Assembly: GCF_003012705.1 (NCBI RefSeq)
Contig: NZ_PXYL01000007.1
Location: 248,001 to 312,000, forward strand
Origin: Pseudaminobacter soli (ex Li et al. 2025)
GTDB lineage: Bacteria > Pseudomonadota > Alphaproteobacteria > Rhizobiales > Rhizobiaceae
Reading direction: 5' to 3'
DNA: 64,000 nucleotides
Position 1 is the stretch's first letter. Each line of letters opens with the position of its first letter. Made by a program: the position numbers and the translations under genes. The notes beneath the pieces were generated by a model. The model did no database searches. It was not told the DNA's origin and worked only from the letters and a program-made list of their open reading frames with translations. Below are positions 53,481 to 64,000 of the stretch, piece by piece.

Positions 53481-53879
53481 CGCTTCTCTGCCTCGCGCAT
53501 AATCGCGTGCATCGGCCTCACCGGGAACACGGGTCATGAACCGGATGAGCGTGGGGGCCGACGATGTCCGGGCTGGTGGCGTGACGGTAGCGCTGCTGGA
53601 TGATGAATCCCCAAGTCCGGGCCCAGGGTGTGGCTGGCCGCGCGAATGCGGAGGCGAACAAACCCAGGCAAGCGCATCGAACGGGCGGTCGAAGGACCGC
53701 AAGATTTACCTAAACGAGCGTGTCCGACGACCGCCCGTCTTCCCAGGTTCCCTCATCCCGAGCCTGTCGAAGGGTGACAATGGCCAGACGCGAAAGCGGG
53801 CGTGGCGATGACGAAGCACGCCGCCGCTGACGACATGGCCGCTTGAACGCGCGCCGAATTTGGGGCACATGGCAGCCAG
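53481..53879. other. palindrome-rich gap between mfd and the VOC gene
   Basis: No gene is supported, although short frames exist on both strands. ACGGGCGGTC (53681-53690) recurs inverted at 53729-53738, GCGGTC/GACCGC forms a hairpin at 53685-53700, and 53750-53774 resembles the dispersed 'CTTCGACAGGCTC' type of proteobacterial repeat. Confidence 0.5.
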
Positions 53880-54764
53880 ATGAGCACATCCGCTACGCCC
53901 CGTCCGCTCGACCACCTCGTGCTGCCGACCGCAGACCTCGGTATTGCGCGCGAGAGGCTGTCGGCGCTTGGCTTTACCGTAGCACCCATCGGCGTGCATC
54001 CCTTCGGCACCGAGAACGCCTGCGTTTACCTCTCCGACGGCACTTTCCTCGAACCGCTGGTCGTCGGAGACGCCGCCAAGGCCGACGAAGCGGTGGCGAC
54101 GAAAAACGTCTTTGTCGCGCGCGACCGACAATTCCGCGTACGAAATGGCGAGGAGGGGCTTTCGGCTATCGTCTTCGGCACCGAGGACGCGGATGCCGAC
54201 CATAAGACCTTCGTTGATGCCGGCGTTTCGGCAGGCGACCGGCTGGATTTCTCCCGGCCCTTCAAGGATGCTTCGGGCAAGGCCGACATGGCCTCCTTCC
54301 GGCTGGCCTTTGCCGCCGAGACGGACGCGCCGGACGCCTTCTTCTTCACGTGTGAGCGAGCCAATGTTCCGCAGGTCGACCGATCGGCCTTGCAGGCCCA
54401 TGCCAACGGCGCCAAGCGCCTTGCGTCAATCATTGCCTGCGTAGACGATCCCGCAAGCCATGCGCGCTTCTTCGAAGCCGTCGCAAATGCTCCTGCGCTG
54501 CCTGCCGCAAACGGCGTGCTCCAGGTGATACTGCCGAACGCTGCGATCGAGCTTGTCGACCCCGCCGCATTCAAGGCCGATACCGGGCTCGGCGCACCTG
54601 CGGGCAATCTTCGGCTGGTTGCGATCGTCTTTGGCGTCGCCAGCCTGACCCAGACAAACAAAATTCTTCGCGCCAATGTCATCGAGTTCGACCATCGTGA
54701 CAATCGGCTGATCGTACCTGCGGCACCCGGTCAGGGCGCCATTTTCATATTCGAGGAGCTTTGA
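53880..54764 (+). CDS. VOC / glyoxalase-like protein
   Basis: 294 residues with two vicinal-oxygen-chelate-like halves. [22 protein letters not shown] starts the first, and the later [22 protein letters not shown] the second. The metal ligands cannot be assigned with confidence. It is translationally coupled to kdsA (TGATG), though no role in KDO synthesis is known. Confidence 0.8.
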   Translation: MSTSATPRPLDHLVLPTADLGIARERLSALGFTVAPIGVHPFGTENACVYLSDGTFLEPLVVGDAAKADEAVATKNVFVARDRQFRVRNGEEGLSAIVFGTEDADADHKTFVDAGVSAGDRLDFSRPFKDASGKADMASFRLAFAAETDAPDAFFFTCERANVPQVDRSALQAHANGAKRLASIIACVDDPASHARFFEAVANAPALPAANGVLQVILPNAAIELVDPAAFKADTGLGAPAGNLRLVAIVFGVASLTQTNKILRANVIEFDHRDNRLIVPAAPGQGAIFIFEEL

Positions 54765-55597
54765 TGAACACGCCGAACCCGACCGTTACCGTGGGCAATG
54801 TGGTCTTCGACAACAAGGCGCCGCTGGCGCTGATCGCCGGCCCTTGCCAACTCGAGTCGCGTCAGCACGCCTTCGACATGGCCGGCGCACTGAAGGAGCT
54901 GACCCAAAAACTCGGCATCGGTCTGGTCTACAAGTCCAGCTTCGACAAGGCGAACCGCACTTCGCTGTCCGGCAAGCGTGGTGCCGGCCTCGAAACCGCA
55001 CTTCCCATTTTCGAGGATATCCGCAAAGAGTTCGGCTTGCCGGTGCTCACCGACGTCCATACGGAAGAGCAGTGCGCTCTCGTGGCCGGATCGGTCGACA
55101 TTCTGCAGATCCCGGCGTTCCTGAGCCGCCAGACCGACCTTCTGGTTGCTGCGGCCAACACAGGTAAGCCGGTCAACGTGAAGAAGGGCCAGTTCCTCGC
55201 TCCCTGGGACATGAAGAATGTCGTGGCCAAGGTCACGAACTCGGGCAACGCCAATGTGCTTGTCACCGAGCGCGGCGCGTCTTTCGGCTACAACACGCTG
55301 GTTTCGGACATGCGCTCGCTGCCGATCATGGCCGAGACGGGTGCGCCGGTGATTTTCGATGCCACCCATTCGGTGCAGCAGCCGGGCGGGCAGGGTGGCT
55401 CCTCGGGCGGCGACCGCCGTTTCGTGAAGACCCTGGCGTCCGCGGCCGTGGCCGTCGGCGTCGCCGGCGTCTTCATCGAGACGCATGAGGACCCGGACAA
55501 CGCCCCTTCCGACGGTCCGAACATGGTTCCGCTGAAGGACATGCCCGCGCTGCTTGAAAAGCTGATGGCGTTCGACCGCGTCGCCAAAGGCAACTGA
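54764..55597 (+). CDS. kdsA: 3-deoxy-D-manno-octulosonate 8-phosphate synthase
   Basis: 277 residues. Condenses arabinose-5-phosphate and PEP for lipopolysaccharide. Marks are [56 protein letters not shown]-type text ([12 protein letters not shown]), [12 protein letters not shown] and [24 protein letters not shown] precedes the ATG at 54764. Confidence 0.97.
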   Translation: MNTPNPTVTVGNVVFDNKAPLALIAGPCQLESRQHAFDMAGALKELTQKLGIGLVYKSSFDKANRTSLSGKRGAGLETALPIFEDIRKEFGLPVLTDVHTEEQCALVAGSVDILQIPAFLSRQTDLLVAAANTGKPVNVKKGQFLAPWDMKNVVAKVTNSGNANVLVTERGASFGYNTLVSDMRSLPIMAETGAPVIFDATHSVQQPGGQGGSSGGDRRFVKTLASAAVAVGVAGVFIETHEDPDNAPSDGPNMVPLKDMPALLEKLMAFDRVAKGN

Positions 55598-55601
55598 GTT
55601 C

Positions 55602-55635
55602 GACGCCCGGTCGCCCGGGCGTCTCATTGCGTTTT
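55602..55635 (+). terminator. terminator of kdsA
   Basis: GACGCCCGG, TCGC, CCGGGCGTC, then a T-run seven bases later at 55631-55635. Confidence 0.75.
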
Positions 55636-55651
55636 TACTGCCCATCGCTAA

Positions 55652-56968
<1,317 letters not shown>

Positions 56969-57006
56969 CAAGGGCCGGATTTTCCGGCGCTATCCTGATC
57001 GGACAG

Positions 57007-57031
57007 GGGCGAGGGCAACCTCGCCCTTTTT
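57007..57031 (+). terminator. intrinsic terminator of eno
   Basis: GGGCGAGG, GCAA, CCTCGCCC, then five T's. Confidence 0.9.
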
Positions 57032-57112
57032 CATTGGGGCCGGAATTTTTATCCCCCGTAACCGGACATTAAGCATAATGGGGCCAGATGAGACGCATCA
57101 AGGAAATGCGCC

Positions 57113-57439
57113 ATGTGGACACGTCAGCATAGAGAGAGAAATACCGGCCGCTTCATCGTGCCGGGCCTCACCGTTCTGTTCCTTTCCTATTTCGGCTTCC
57201 ACGCCTATCACGGCGAGCTGGGTATCTATTCCAAGTACCGGCTGCAGGCGCGGGCGGTCGAATTGCAGGCGCAACTCGATGCCGTCAGGTCCCGTCGCAT
57301 CGATCTTGAGCGCCGCGTTCAGTTGCTGCATGATGGCACGCTCGAGAAGGACATGCTCGACGAGCAGGCCCGCAAAGCGCTGAACCTTTCGCACACGGAT
57401 GAGATCACCATCATCCGTTCGTCCGACTGGGCAAATTAA
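57113..57439 (+). CDS. FtsB/DivIC-type septum formation protein
   Basis: 108 residues. A short cytoplasmic start, one membrane helix (FIVPGLTVLFLSYFGFHAY, about 14-32), then a periplasmic coiled coil (RLQARAVELQAQLDAVRSRR and on) and DEQARKALNLSHTDEI. It links FtsL and FtsQ in the divisome. Its place between eno and pdhA is typical of alphaproteobacteria. Confidence 0.88.
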   Translation: MWTRQHRERNTGRFIVPGLTVLFLSYFGFHAYHGELGIYSKYRLQARAVELQAQLDAVRSRRIDLERRVQLLHDGTLEKDMLDEQARKALNLSHTDEITIIRSSDWAN

Positions 57440-57614
57440 CCGAAATCCGGTTAATCGAAGATATCCCCAATGATTGCAGGTGCTTAGCTGCATGCCTGCC
57501 ATGCATTTTTCCGCATAGCGGAAGGGTGGATTGCGTGCTAGTTTTCTCCCCAATCGGAGGGGGATTGTGCGCTCCCTCCAATGTCCGAAAAGAGACATTA
57601 CTAGGGAGTGATGC

Positions 57615-58655
57615 ATGGCATCTGCCGCCAGGACGGCGTCCGCGAAATCGAAAGCGGACGGCAAGACCACCGCGCTTGTAGCGCCCAAACCCGTAGAATT
57701 CACCAAGGAGCAGGAGCTCAAGGCCTATCGCGACATGCTGCTGATTCGGCGCTTCGAAGAGAAGGCCGGCCAGCTTTACGGCATGGGCTTCATCGGCGGC
57801 TTCTGCCACCTCTATATCGGCCAGGAAGCTGTCGTCACCGGCATGCAGATGGCGTTGATCGAGGGCGACCAGATGATCACCGCTTACCGTGATCACGGTC
57901 ACATGCTTGCCATGGACATGTCGCCGCGCGGCGTCATGGCCGAGCTTACCGGGCGCCGCGGAGGCTACTCCAAGGGCAAGGGCGGCTCCATGCACATGTT
58001 CTCCAAGGAGAAGAATTTTTATGGCGGCCACGGCATCGTCGGCGCCCAGGTTTCGCTGGGCACGGGCCTGGCCTTCGCGAACCGCTACCGCGACAACAAG
58101 AACGTCTCCCTGACCTATTTCGGCGACGGCGCAGCCAACCAGGGCCAGGTCTACGAAAGCTTCAACATGGCCTCGCTGTGGAAGCTGCCGGTGGTCTATA
58201 TCATCGAGAACAACCGCTACGCCATGGGCACCTCGGTGAGCCGCTCTTCGGCCGAGACCGATTTCTCGCATCGCGGCGCTTCGTTCAAGATCCCCGGCAT
58301 CCAGGTCGACGGCATGGACGTGCGCGCAGTGAAGGCAGCCGCCGATCTCGCCGTGGAATGGTGCCGCTCCGGCAAGGGTCCGATCATTCTCGAGATGCAG
58401 ACCTACCGCTATCGCGGCCACTCGATGTCGGACCCCGCAAAATACCGGTCGAAGGAGGAGGTGCAGAAGATGCGCTCCGAGCACGACCCGATCGAGCAGG
58501 TCAAGGCGCGGCTGCTCGACAAGAAATGGGCGACGGAAGACGACCTGAAGGCGATCGACAAGGAGGTGCGCGACATCGTGGCCGACTCGGCCGAGTTCGC
58601 GCAGACCGATCCGGAGCCGGATGTGTCCGAGCTCTACACCGACATCACGCTGTAA
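57615..58655 (+). CDS. pdhA: pyruvate dehydrogenase E1 component, alpha subunit
   Basis: 346 residues. Decarboxylates pyruvate with thiamine diphosphate. Marks are GFCHLYIGQEAVVTGM, AYRDHGHMLAMDM, YSKGKGGSMHMF, GGHGIVGAQVSLGTGLAFA, and the ThDP motif FGDGAANQGQVYESFNMASL. YRYRGHSMSDP carries the phosphorylation-loop region. It opens the pdh operon and is followed 12 bp later by pdhB. Confidence 0.97.
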   Translation: MASAARTASAKSKADGKTTALVAPKPVEFTKEQELKAYRDMLLIRRFEEKAGQLYGMGFIGGFCHLYIGQEAVVTGMQMALIEGDQMITAYRDHGHMLAMDMSPRGVMAELTGRRGGYSKGKGGSMHMFSKEKNFYGGHGIVGAQVSLGTGLAFANRYRDNKNVSLTYFGDGAANQGQVYESFNMASLWKLPVVYIIENNRYAMGTSVSRSSAETDFSHRGASFKIPGIQVDGMDVRAVKAAADLAVEWCRSGKGPIILEMQTYRYRGHSMSDPAKYRSKEEVQKMRSEHDPIEQVKARLLDKKWATEDDLKAIDKEVRDIVADSAEFAQTDPEPDVSELYTDITL

Positions 58656-58667
58656 GGGGGCACAGAC

Positions 58668-60053
58668 ATGCCGATCGAAATCCTCATGCCCGCCCTCTCG
58701 CCGACCATGGAAGAGGGCAACCTGTCCAAGTGGCTCAAGAACGAAGGCGACAAGATCGCCCCCGGTGACGTGATCGCCGAGATCGAGACCGACAAGGCAA
58801 CCATGGAAGTGGAAGCCGTCGACGAAGGTACGCTTGGGAAGATCCTCATCCCCGCCGGCAGCGAAGGCGTCAAGGTGAACACCCCGATCGCCATCCTCGC
58901 CGTCGAGGGCGAAGACATCGACAAGGTCGGAGAAGGCATCGGCGAGGAAGAAGTGTCGCCCAAGGCGCCGGTTGCCGCTGAGAAGCCTGCCGAGCCTGCA
59001 AGGCCCGCTCCCGTTGCCGCCGCGCCGAAGGTCGAAGTGGCTGCAGATCCGGATATTCCGGCCGGCACCGAGATGGTTTCCATGACGGTCCGCGAAGCGC
59101 TGCGCGATGCGATGGCCGAAGAGATGCGGCGTGACGCCGACGTCTTCGTGATGGGTGAGGAAGTCGCCGAATATCAGGGCGCCTACAAGATTACCCAGGG
59201 CCTGCTGCAGGAGTTCGGCCCGCGTCGCGTGGTCGATACCCCGATCACCGAGCACGGCTTTGCCGGCGTCGGCGTCGGTGCGGCCATGGCCGGCCTGAAG
59301 CCGATCGTGGAGTTCATGACCTTCAACTTTGCCATGCAGGCCATCGACCAGATCGTGAACTCGGCCGCCAAGACGCTCTATATGTCCGGCGGCCAGATGG
59401 GCGCTCCGATCGTCTTCCGTGGCCCGAACGGCGCGGCAGCCCGCGTCGCCGCCCAGCACTCGCAGTGCTATGCGGCGTGGTACAGCCACATTCCAGGCCT
59501 CAAGGTCGTGATGCCTTATACGGCAGCCGACGCAAAGGGCCTGCTGAAGGCCGCGATCCGCGACCCGAACCCGGTCATCTTCCTCGAGAACGAAATCCTC
59601 TACGGCCACTCCTTCGATGTGCCGAAGCTCGATGATTTTGTCCTCCCGATCGGCAAGGCCCGCGTCCACAAGCAGGGCAAGGACGTCACCATCGTCTCCT
59701 TCGGCATTGGCATGACCTATGCGGTGAAGGCCGAGGCCGAGCTGCGCGAGATGGGCATCGACGCCGAGATCATTGACCTGCGCACGATCCGTCCGCTTGA
59801 CTACGACACGATCATCGAGTCGGTGAAGAAGACCAACCGCCTGGTCGTCGTGGAAGAAGGTTTCCCGCAGAGCTCGGTCGGCGACCACATCGCCAATCAG
59901 GTCTCGCGCCGCGCCTTCGACTATCTCGATGCACCGGTCATCACCATCGCCGGCAAGGACGTGCCGATGCCTTACGCCGCCAACCTCGAAAAGCTGGCGT
60001 TGCCGAATGTCGGCGAAGTCGTCGAGGCGGTCAAAGCGGTGACTTATCGGTAG
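58668..60053 (+). CDS. pdhB: pyruvate dehydrogenase E1 beta fused to a lipoyl domain
   Basis: 461 residues. Residues 1-80 form a lipoyl domain with the lipoylated Lys in [15 protein letters not shown], and a Pro/Ala linker leads to the E1 beta fold ([23 protein letters not shown]-type start, [34 protein letters not shown]). The fused lipoyl domain is usual in alphaproteobacteria. It is 12 bp from the next small gene. Confidence 0.97.
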   Translation: MPIEILMPALSPTMEEGNLSKWLKNEGDKIAPGDVIAEIETDKATMEVEAVDEGTLGKILIPAGSEGVKVNTPIAILAVEGEDIDKVGEGIGEEEVSPKAPVAAEKPAEPARPAPVAAAPKVEVAADPDIPAGTEMVSMTVREALRDAMAEEMRRDADVFVMGEEVAEYQGAYKITQGLLQEFGPRRVVDTPITEHGFAGVGVGAAMAGLKPIVEFMTFNFAMQAIDQIVNSAAKTLYMSGGQMGAPIVFRGPNGAAARVAAQHSQCYAAWYSHIPGLKVVMPYTAADAKGLLKAAIRDPNPVIFLENEILYGHSFDVPKLDDFVLPIGKARVHKQGKDVTIVSFGIGMTYAVKAEAELREMGIDAEIIDLRTIRPLDYDTIIESVKKTNRLVVVEEGFPQSSVGDHIANQVSRRAFDYLDAPVITIAGKDVPMPYAANLEKLALPNVGEVVEAVKAVTYR

Positions 60054-60065
60054 GAGATGTAGGCG

Positions 60066-60347
60066 ATGCCGTCTTTATTGACCCTGGCCGCCATCATCGC
60101 TGCGACCATCGCGGTCGCGCTTGTCGTCCGCTCGATGACTAGCCGGTTCGACGGCGTGCTGCAGATGCTCAGCGGCGCATCGTCCCTCATTTTGGCCGCG
60201 GTTGCAACCAGCGCCATGCAGGGCGCCGGCGGGATGATGGCGCTTGAGATGAGCGAAAGCAGTTTCAACATCGGCGTTCTGCCGCCGGTGTTCATAATCG
60301 CCACGCTGACCGTCATGCGCGGCCTGTTCAAAATTATCCAGGAGTGA
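60066..60347 (+). CDS. small membrane protein inside the pdh operon
   Basis: 93 residues with two or three hydrophobic stretches (LLTLAAIIAATIAVALVV, ILAAVATSAMQGAGG, GVLPPVFIIATLTVMRGLF). It lies 12 bp after pdhB and 3 bp before pdhC, so it is made with the complex. No family is recognised. Confidence 0.72.
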   Translation: MPSLLTLAAIIAATIAVALVVRSMTSRFDGVLQMLSGASSLILAAVATSAMQGAGGMMALEMSESSFNIGVLPPVFIIATLTVMRGLFKIIQE

Positions 60348-60350
60348 GCG

Positions 60351-61727
60351 ATGCCGATCAACATCACAATGCCGGCGCTCTCGCCGACGATGGAAGAGGG
60401 CAATCTCGCCAAGTGGCTCGTCAAGGAAGGCGATAAGGTTTCGCCGGGCGACGTGATCGCTGAGATCGAGACCGACAAGGCGACGATGGAAGTCGAAGCC
60501 GTCGACGAAGGCACCGTTGCCAAGCTGGTCGTCCCGGCCGGCACCGAAGGCGTCAAGGTCAACGCCGTGATCGCCATTCTGGCGGGCGAGGGCGAAGATG
60601 CTGGCGCTGCCGCCAAGGCGGATGCCGGCGCCAAGCCCGCGGCCCAGCAGACCGCTGCACCTGCTCCGGTAAAGGCTGAAGAAGCCAAGCCGCAGCTTGC
60701 GCCCGCTGCTCAACCCGCGCCGGCTGCGCAGCCTGCACCGGTAGCTATGGCGAATGGCAAGGCGGTCGCCGAGGAAGGACGCGTCTTTGCGTCGCCGCTG
60801 GCCCGCCGCATCGCCAAGGATGCCGGCGTCGATATCTCGGCAGTGAAGGGCACGGGGCCGCATGGCCGCGTGGTGAAGGTCGACGTCGAGACGGCGATTT
60901 CCGCCGGCGGCGCCAAGGCTGCCCCGACGGCCGCACCGATCTCTGGCGCTCCGGCCCCAGTTCCGGCCGCGAAGACGATGTCGGACGAGCAGGTTCTGAA
61001 GCTGTTCGAACCGGGCAGCTACGAGCTGGTCCCACACGACAATATGCGGAAGGTCATCGCGCGGCGTCTGGTCGAGGCCAAGACCACCATCCCGCATTTC
61101 TATCTGACGCTCGATTGCGAACTCGACGCCTTGCTGGCGCTGCGCGCCCAGCTCAACGGGGCCGCGCCGATGCGCAAGACGGAAAAGGGCGATGTGCCGG
61201 CCTACAAGCTGTCGGTCAACGACCTGATCATCAAGGCGATGGCGTTGGCACTGCGCGACGTGCCGACCGCGAACGTGTCGTGGACGGATAGCGCCATGGT
61301 TCAGCACAAGCATTCGGACGTCGGCGTTGCCGTTTCGATCCCGGGCGGCCTCATCACGCCGATCGTGCGCCGGGCCGAAGAAAAGAGCCTGTCCACCATC
61401 TCCAACGAGATGAAGGACCTCGCCAAGCGTGCCCGCGATCGCAAGCTGAAGCCCGAGGAATATCAGGGCGGCACCACGGCTGTGTCCAATCTGGGCATGT
61501 TCGGCATCAAGGACTTTGCCGCCGTCATCAACCCGCCGCATGCGACCATCCTGGCCGTGGGTGCGGGCGAGGAGCGGGCCGTGGTGAAGAACGGCGAGAT
61601 CAAGATCGCCAACATGATGTCGGTCACGCTTTCGACCGATCATCGTGCCGTGGACGGTGCGCTCGGCGCCGAGCTGCTCGGCGCCTTCAAGCGGCACATC
61701 GAAAACCCGATGGGCATGCTCGTATAG
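60351..61727 (+). CDS. pdhC: dihydrolipoamide acetyltransferase (PDH E2)
   Basis: 458 residues. One lipoyl domain (Lys in [15 protein letters not shown]), an Ala/Pro-rich linker, the peripheral-subunit-binding domain (ASPLARRIAKDAGVDI, about 143-180) and the catalytic domain with the active His and Asp in STDHRAVDGALGAELL. Its lipoyl domain is nearly the same as that of pdhB. Confidence 0.97.
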   Translation: MPINITMPALSPTMEEGNLAKWLVKEGDKVSPGDVIAEIETDKATMEVEAVDEGTVAKLVVPAGTEGVKVNAVIAILAGEGEDAGAAAKADAGAKPAAQQTAAPAPVKAEEAKPQLAPAAQPAPAAQPAPVAMANGKAVAEEGRVFASPLARRIAKDAGVDISAVKGTGPHGRVVKVDVETAISAGGAKAAPTAAPISGAPAPVPAAKTMSDEQVLKLFEPGSYELVPHDNMRKVIARRLVEAKTTIPHFYLTLDCELDALLALRAQLNGAAPMRKTEKGDVPAYKLSVNDLIIKAMALALRDVPTANVSWTDSAMVQHKHSDVGVAVSIPGGLITPIVRRAEEKSLSTISNEMKDLAKRARDRKLKPEEYQGGTTAVSNLGMFGIKDFAAVINPPHATILAVGAGEERAVVKNGEIKIANMMSVTLSTDHRAVDGALGAELLGAFKRHIENPMGMLV

Positions 61728-61736
61728 GAGCCGGCT

Positions 61737-62378
61737 TTGGTGAAAACCGTCCTCTGCTACGGAGACTCGCTTACCTGGGGCTACAATGCCGAAGGTCCTT
61801 CGCGCCATGCGCCGGAGGACCGTTGGCCGAGCGTGCTGCAGGCGGAGTTGGGTAGCGGAGTACGGGTCATCGCCGAAGGGTTGAACGGCCGCACGACGGC
61901 CTTCGACGACAACCTTGCCTCGGAGGATCGCAATGGCGCGCGCGTGCTGCCGACCTTGCTCGGCACGCATTCGCCGCTCGATCTGATCATCATCCTGCTC
62001 GGCTCAAACGACATGAAGCCGTGGATCCATGGCAACCCGTTCGCCGCCAAGCAGGGCATGGCACGGCTGGTGAAGATCGTGCGCGGCCATCCCTATCCGC
62101 TCGATGCCGCCGCGCCGGAAATCCTGCTGGTCTCGCCGCCGCATGTCACACGTACCCAAAACGTCGACTTTGCGGAAATGTTCGCCGGCGGCGACAAGGG
62201 CTCGCAGAAGCTGGCGGAACTATATGACGGACTGGCCGACGAGCTCGGCTGCGGCTTTTTCGATGCCGGCTCCGTTGCAAGTACCACGCCGCTCGACGGT
62301 GTCCATCTCGACGCGGAAAACACGCGCAAAATTGGCGAAGCGCTCGCGCCCCTGGTGCGGGTAATGCTCGCTCTCTGA
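61737..62378 (+). CDS. SGNH/GDSL hydrolase in the pdh operon
   Basis: 213 residues. Block I is VLCYGDSLTWGYN with the nucleophile Ser, block II has NGRTTAFDD, block III is ILLGSNDMK, and block V is DGVHLDAEN with Asp and His. Likely an esterase or arylesterase related to tesA-like enzymes. The start is TTG or GTG near 61737, ten bases after pdhC. Why it sits between E2 and E3 is not known. Confidence 0.88.
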   Translation: MVKTVLCYGDSLTWGYNAEGPSRHAPEDRWPSVLQAELGSGVRVIAEGLNGRTTAFDDNLASEDRNGARVLPTLLGTHSPLDLIIILLGSNDMKPWIHGNPFAAKQGMARLVKIVRGHPYPLDAAAPEILLVSPPHVTRTQNVDFAEMFAGGDKGSQKLAELYDGLADELGCGFFDAGSVASTTPLDGVHLDAENTRKIGEALAPLVRVMLAL

Positions 62379-62393
62379 TCTCAGGAGAAGACT

Positions 62394-63839
62394 GTGGCCG
62401 AAAATTACGACGTGATCATCATCGGCTCGGGCCCCGGCGGCTATATCGCGGCGATCCGCGCCGCGCAGCTCGGCCTCAAGACCGCTATCGTCGAGCGCGA
62501 GCACCTCGCCGGCATCTGCTCGAACTGGGGCTGCATTCCGACCAAGGCGCTGCTCCGCTCGGCCGAAATATTCCACTACGCCGAAAATGCGAAGAATTAC
62601 GGCTTCAAGATCGACGGTAAGATCGAAGCCGACCTGAAGGCGGTCGTCACCCGTTCGCGCGGTATCGCCGAGCGCATGAACGCCGGCGTCGGCTTCCTGA
62701 TGAAAAAGAACAAGGTCGACGTCATCTGGGGAGAAGCCAAGCTTACCAAGCCGGGCGAGATCGTCGTCTCCAAAACCACCAAGAAGCCGATGCAGCCGCA
62801 GGCGCCATTGCCCAAGAATACCAAGGGCGAGGGCACTTACACCGCCAAGCACATCATCGTCGCGACCGGTGCGCGGCCGCGGGCGCTGCCTGGCATCGAG
62901 CCGGACGGCAAGCTGATCTGGACCTATTTCGAGGCGATGGTACCGCCGGAAATGCCGAAGTCGCTGCTCGTCATGGGCTCGGGTGCCATCGGCATCGAGT
63001 TCGCCTCCTTCTACCGCACCATGGGCGTCGACGTTACGGTCGTCGAGTTGCTGCCGCAGGTGATGCCGGTGGAAGACGCCGAAATCTCGGCCTTCGCCAA
63101 GAAGCAGTTCGAGAAGCAGGGGATGAAGATCATCCTCGATGCCAAGGTGACCAAGGTCGAGAAGGCGGCAAATTCGATCACGGCCCATGTCGAGTTGAAG
63201 GACGGCAAGGTGGAAAAGATCACCGCCGACCGGTTGATTTCGGCCGTTGGCGTCCAGGGCAATATCGAGAACATCGGCCTCGAGGCGCTGGGCGTGAAAA
63301 CTGATCGCGGCTGCATCGTCATCGACGGCTATGGCAAGACCAACGTCCCCGGCATCTACGCGATCGGCGACGTCGCCGGGCCGCCCATGCTGGCCCACAA
63401 GGCAGAGCATGAGGCTGTCGTCTGCGTCGAAAAGATCGCCGGGCTGCCGAACGTGCATCCGATGGACAAGCTGAAGATTCCGGGCTGCACCTACTGCAGC
63501 CCGCAGGTCGCTTCGGTCGGCCTCACCGAAGCCAAAGCCAAGGAATCCGGCTACGACATTCGCGTGGGCCGCTTCCCCTTCGTCGCCAACGGCAAGGCAA
63601 TCGCGCTCGGCGAAGACCAGGGCATGGTCAAGACCATTTTCGACAAAAAGACCGGGCAGTTGCTTGGCGCACATATGGTGGGTGCCGAAGTCACCGAGTT
63701 GATCCAGGGCTTTGTGGTGGCGATGAACCTCGAAACCACCGAGGAAGAGCTGATGCACACCATCTTCCCGCACCCGACCCTATCGGAGACGATGAAGGAG
63801 AGCGTGCTGGACGCCTATGGCCGCGCGCTGAACGCATAA
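62394..63839 (+). CDS. lpdA: dihydrolipoamide dehydrogenase (E3)
   Basis: 481 residues. FAD motif VIIIGSGPGGYIAAIRAAQLG, redox pair in AGICSNWGCIPTKAL (Cys-x4-Cys), NAD motif VMGSGAIGIEFASFY, and the C-terminal HPHPTLSE-type end (IFPHPTLSETMKE) with the catalytic His. It reoxidises lipoyl groups of the PDH complex. The start is GTG. Confidence 0.97.
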   Translation: MAENYDVIIIGSGPGGYIAAIRAAQLGLKTAIVEREHLAGICSNWGCIPTKALLRSAEIFHYAENAKNYGFKIDGKIEADLKAVVTRSRGIAERMNAGVGFLMKKNKVDVIWGEAKLTKPGEIVVSKTTKKPMQPQAPLPKNTKGEGTYTAKHIIVATGARPRALPGIEPDGKLIWTYFEAMVPPEMPKSLLVMGSGAIGIEFASFYRTMGVDVTVVELLPQVMPVEDAEISAFAKKQFEKQGMKIILDAKVTKVEKAANSITAHVELKDGKVEKITADRLISAVGVQGNIENIGLEALGVKTDRGCIVIDGYGKTNVPGIYAIGDVAGPPMLAHKAEHEAVVCVEKIAGLPNVHPMDKLKIPGCTYCSPQVASVGLTEAKAKESGYDIRVGRFPFVANGKAIALGEDQGMVKTIFDKKTGQLLGAHMVGAEVTELIQGFVVAMNLETTEEELMHTIFPHPTLSETMKESVLDAYGRALNA

Positions 63840-63919
63840 CAGGGGAGCCTTTGCCGGGCTGTTGTTTCGGCGGCTTCTGACTTATATGGGTCTTTGGCAG
63901 CGGTCGCGAGGAGACTGTG

Positions 63920-64000
63920 ATGGACCAGAGCGCGGGTTTCATGAGCATGCCGGGCGTCGGCTTCTTCGGCATGCTCGTCATCGGCTTTCTTGCCGGCTAT
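63920..64000 (+). CDS. GlsB/YeaQ/YmgE-family membrane protein (partial)
   Basis: The window ends 27 codons into this gene. MDQSAGFMSMPGVGFFGML leads into VIGFLAGY, the glycine-rich helix of the transglycosylase-associated/GlsB family. AGGAG precedes the ATG. The identification rests on a short piece. Confidence 0.6.
   Translation, partial: MDQSAGFMSMPGVGFFGMLVIGFLAGY

Noticed and set aside
53385-53702. 105-codon minus-strand frame after mfd
   Set aside because: It covers the palindromes, has no good ribosome binding site and no recognisable product.

Overview
The window reads as chromosomal DNA of a Rhizobiales alphaproteobacterium, most like Mesorhizobium or Aminobacter (Phyllobacteriaceae). 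This rests on high GC, the gene order uvrA-ssb-gyrA-coaD-ppiA-ppiB-queA-tgt and kdsA-eno-ftsB-pdhABC-lpdA, a PDH E1 beta fused to a lipoyl domain, a BA14K protein, a DUF1402 protein, and GAAC-N7-GAAC LexA boxes of the alphaproteobacterial type. The genus is inferred from gene content and was not tested by any search.

Layout. 0.1-9.8 kb: pyrG, a convergent NCS1 permease, a small exported protein, a DUF72 protein, a GNAT acetyltransferase, then uvrA and ssb facing apart across a 1-kb gap with one perfect LexA box in front of each. 9.9-18.3 kb: an accessory island downstream of ssb. It holds three different tyrosine recombinases, two small coiled-coil proteins and a RecD2-like helicase in one tightly coupled operon, then a small orphan gene and a 460-bp non-coding tail full of hairpins and repeats. 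This is the best candidate for a little-described system. 18.3-24.4 kb: a leftward block of SulP permease, PPK2, an unknown protein, an HlyD-type adaptor with a membrane partner, and MarC. 24.6-32.3 kb: gyrA, coaD, two adjacent cyclophilins, a YdcZ-like membrane protein, and queA-tgt for queuosine. 32.3-36.2 kb: a PLP decarboxylase and a glpR-glpK pair with recognisable operators. 36.2-42.1 kb: BA14K protein, tRNA-Lys, several very small proteins, a manganese-cupin/AKR/SDR cluster, DUF1402 and DedA. 42.3-53.4 kb: ccdA, glmU, glmS, DUF502, recG, sdhE, mfd. 53.9-64 kb: a VOC protein, kdsA, eno, the FtsB/DivIC-like gene and the complete pyruvate dehydrogenase operon, ending inside a GlsB/YeaQ-family gene.

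How the genes work together. uvrA, mfd, recG and ssb cover excision repair, transcription-coupled repair and fork rescue; uvrA and ssb look SOS-controlled. glmU and glmS feed UDP-GlcNAc synthesis and kdsA feeds lipopolysaccharide. eno with pdhA-pdhB-pdhC-lpdA carries carbon from 2-phosphoglycerate towards acetyl-CoA (pyruvate kinase is not in the window). queA and tgt act in sequence on tRNA. Several genes of 32-59 codons with good ribosome binding sites, and a 55-bp palindromic repeat present twice with compensatory changes, fill gaps that look empty at first.
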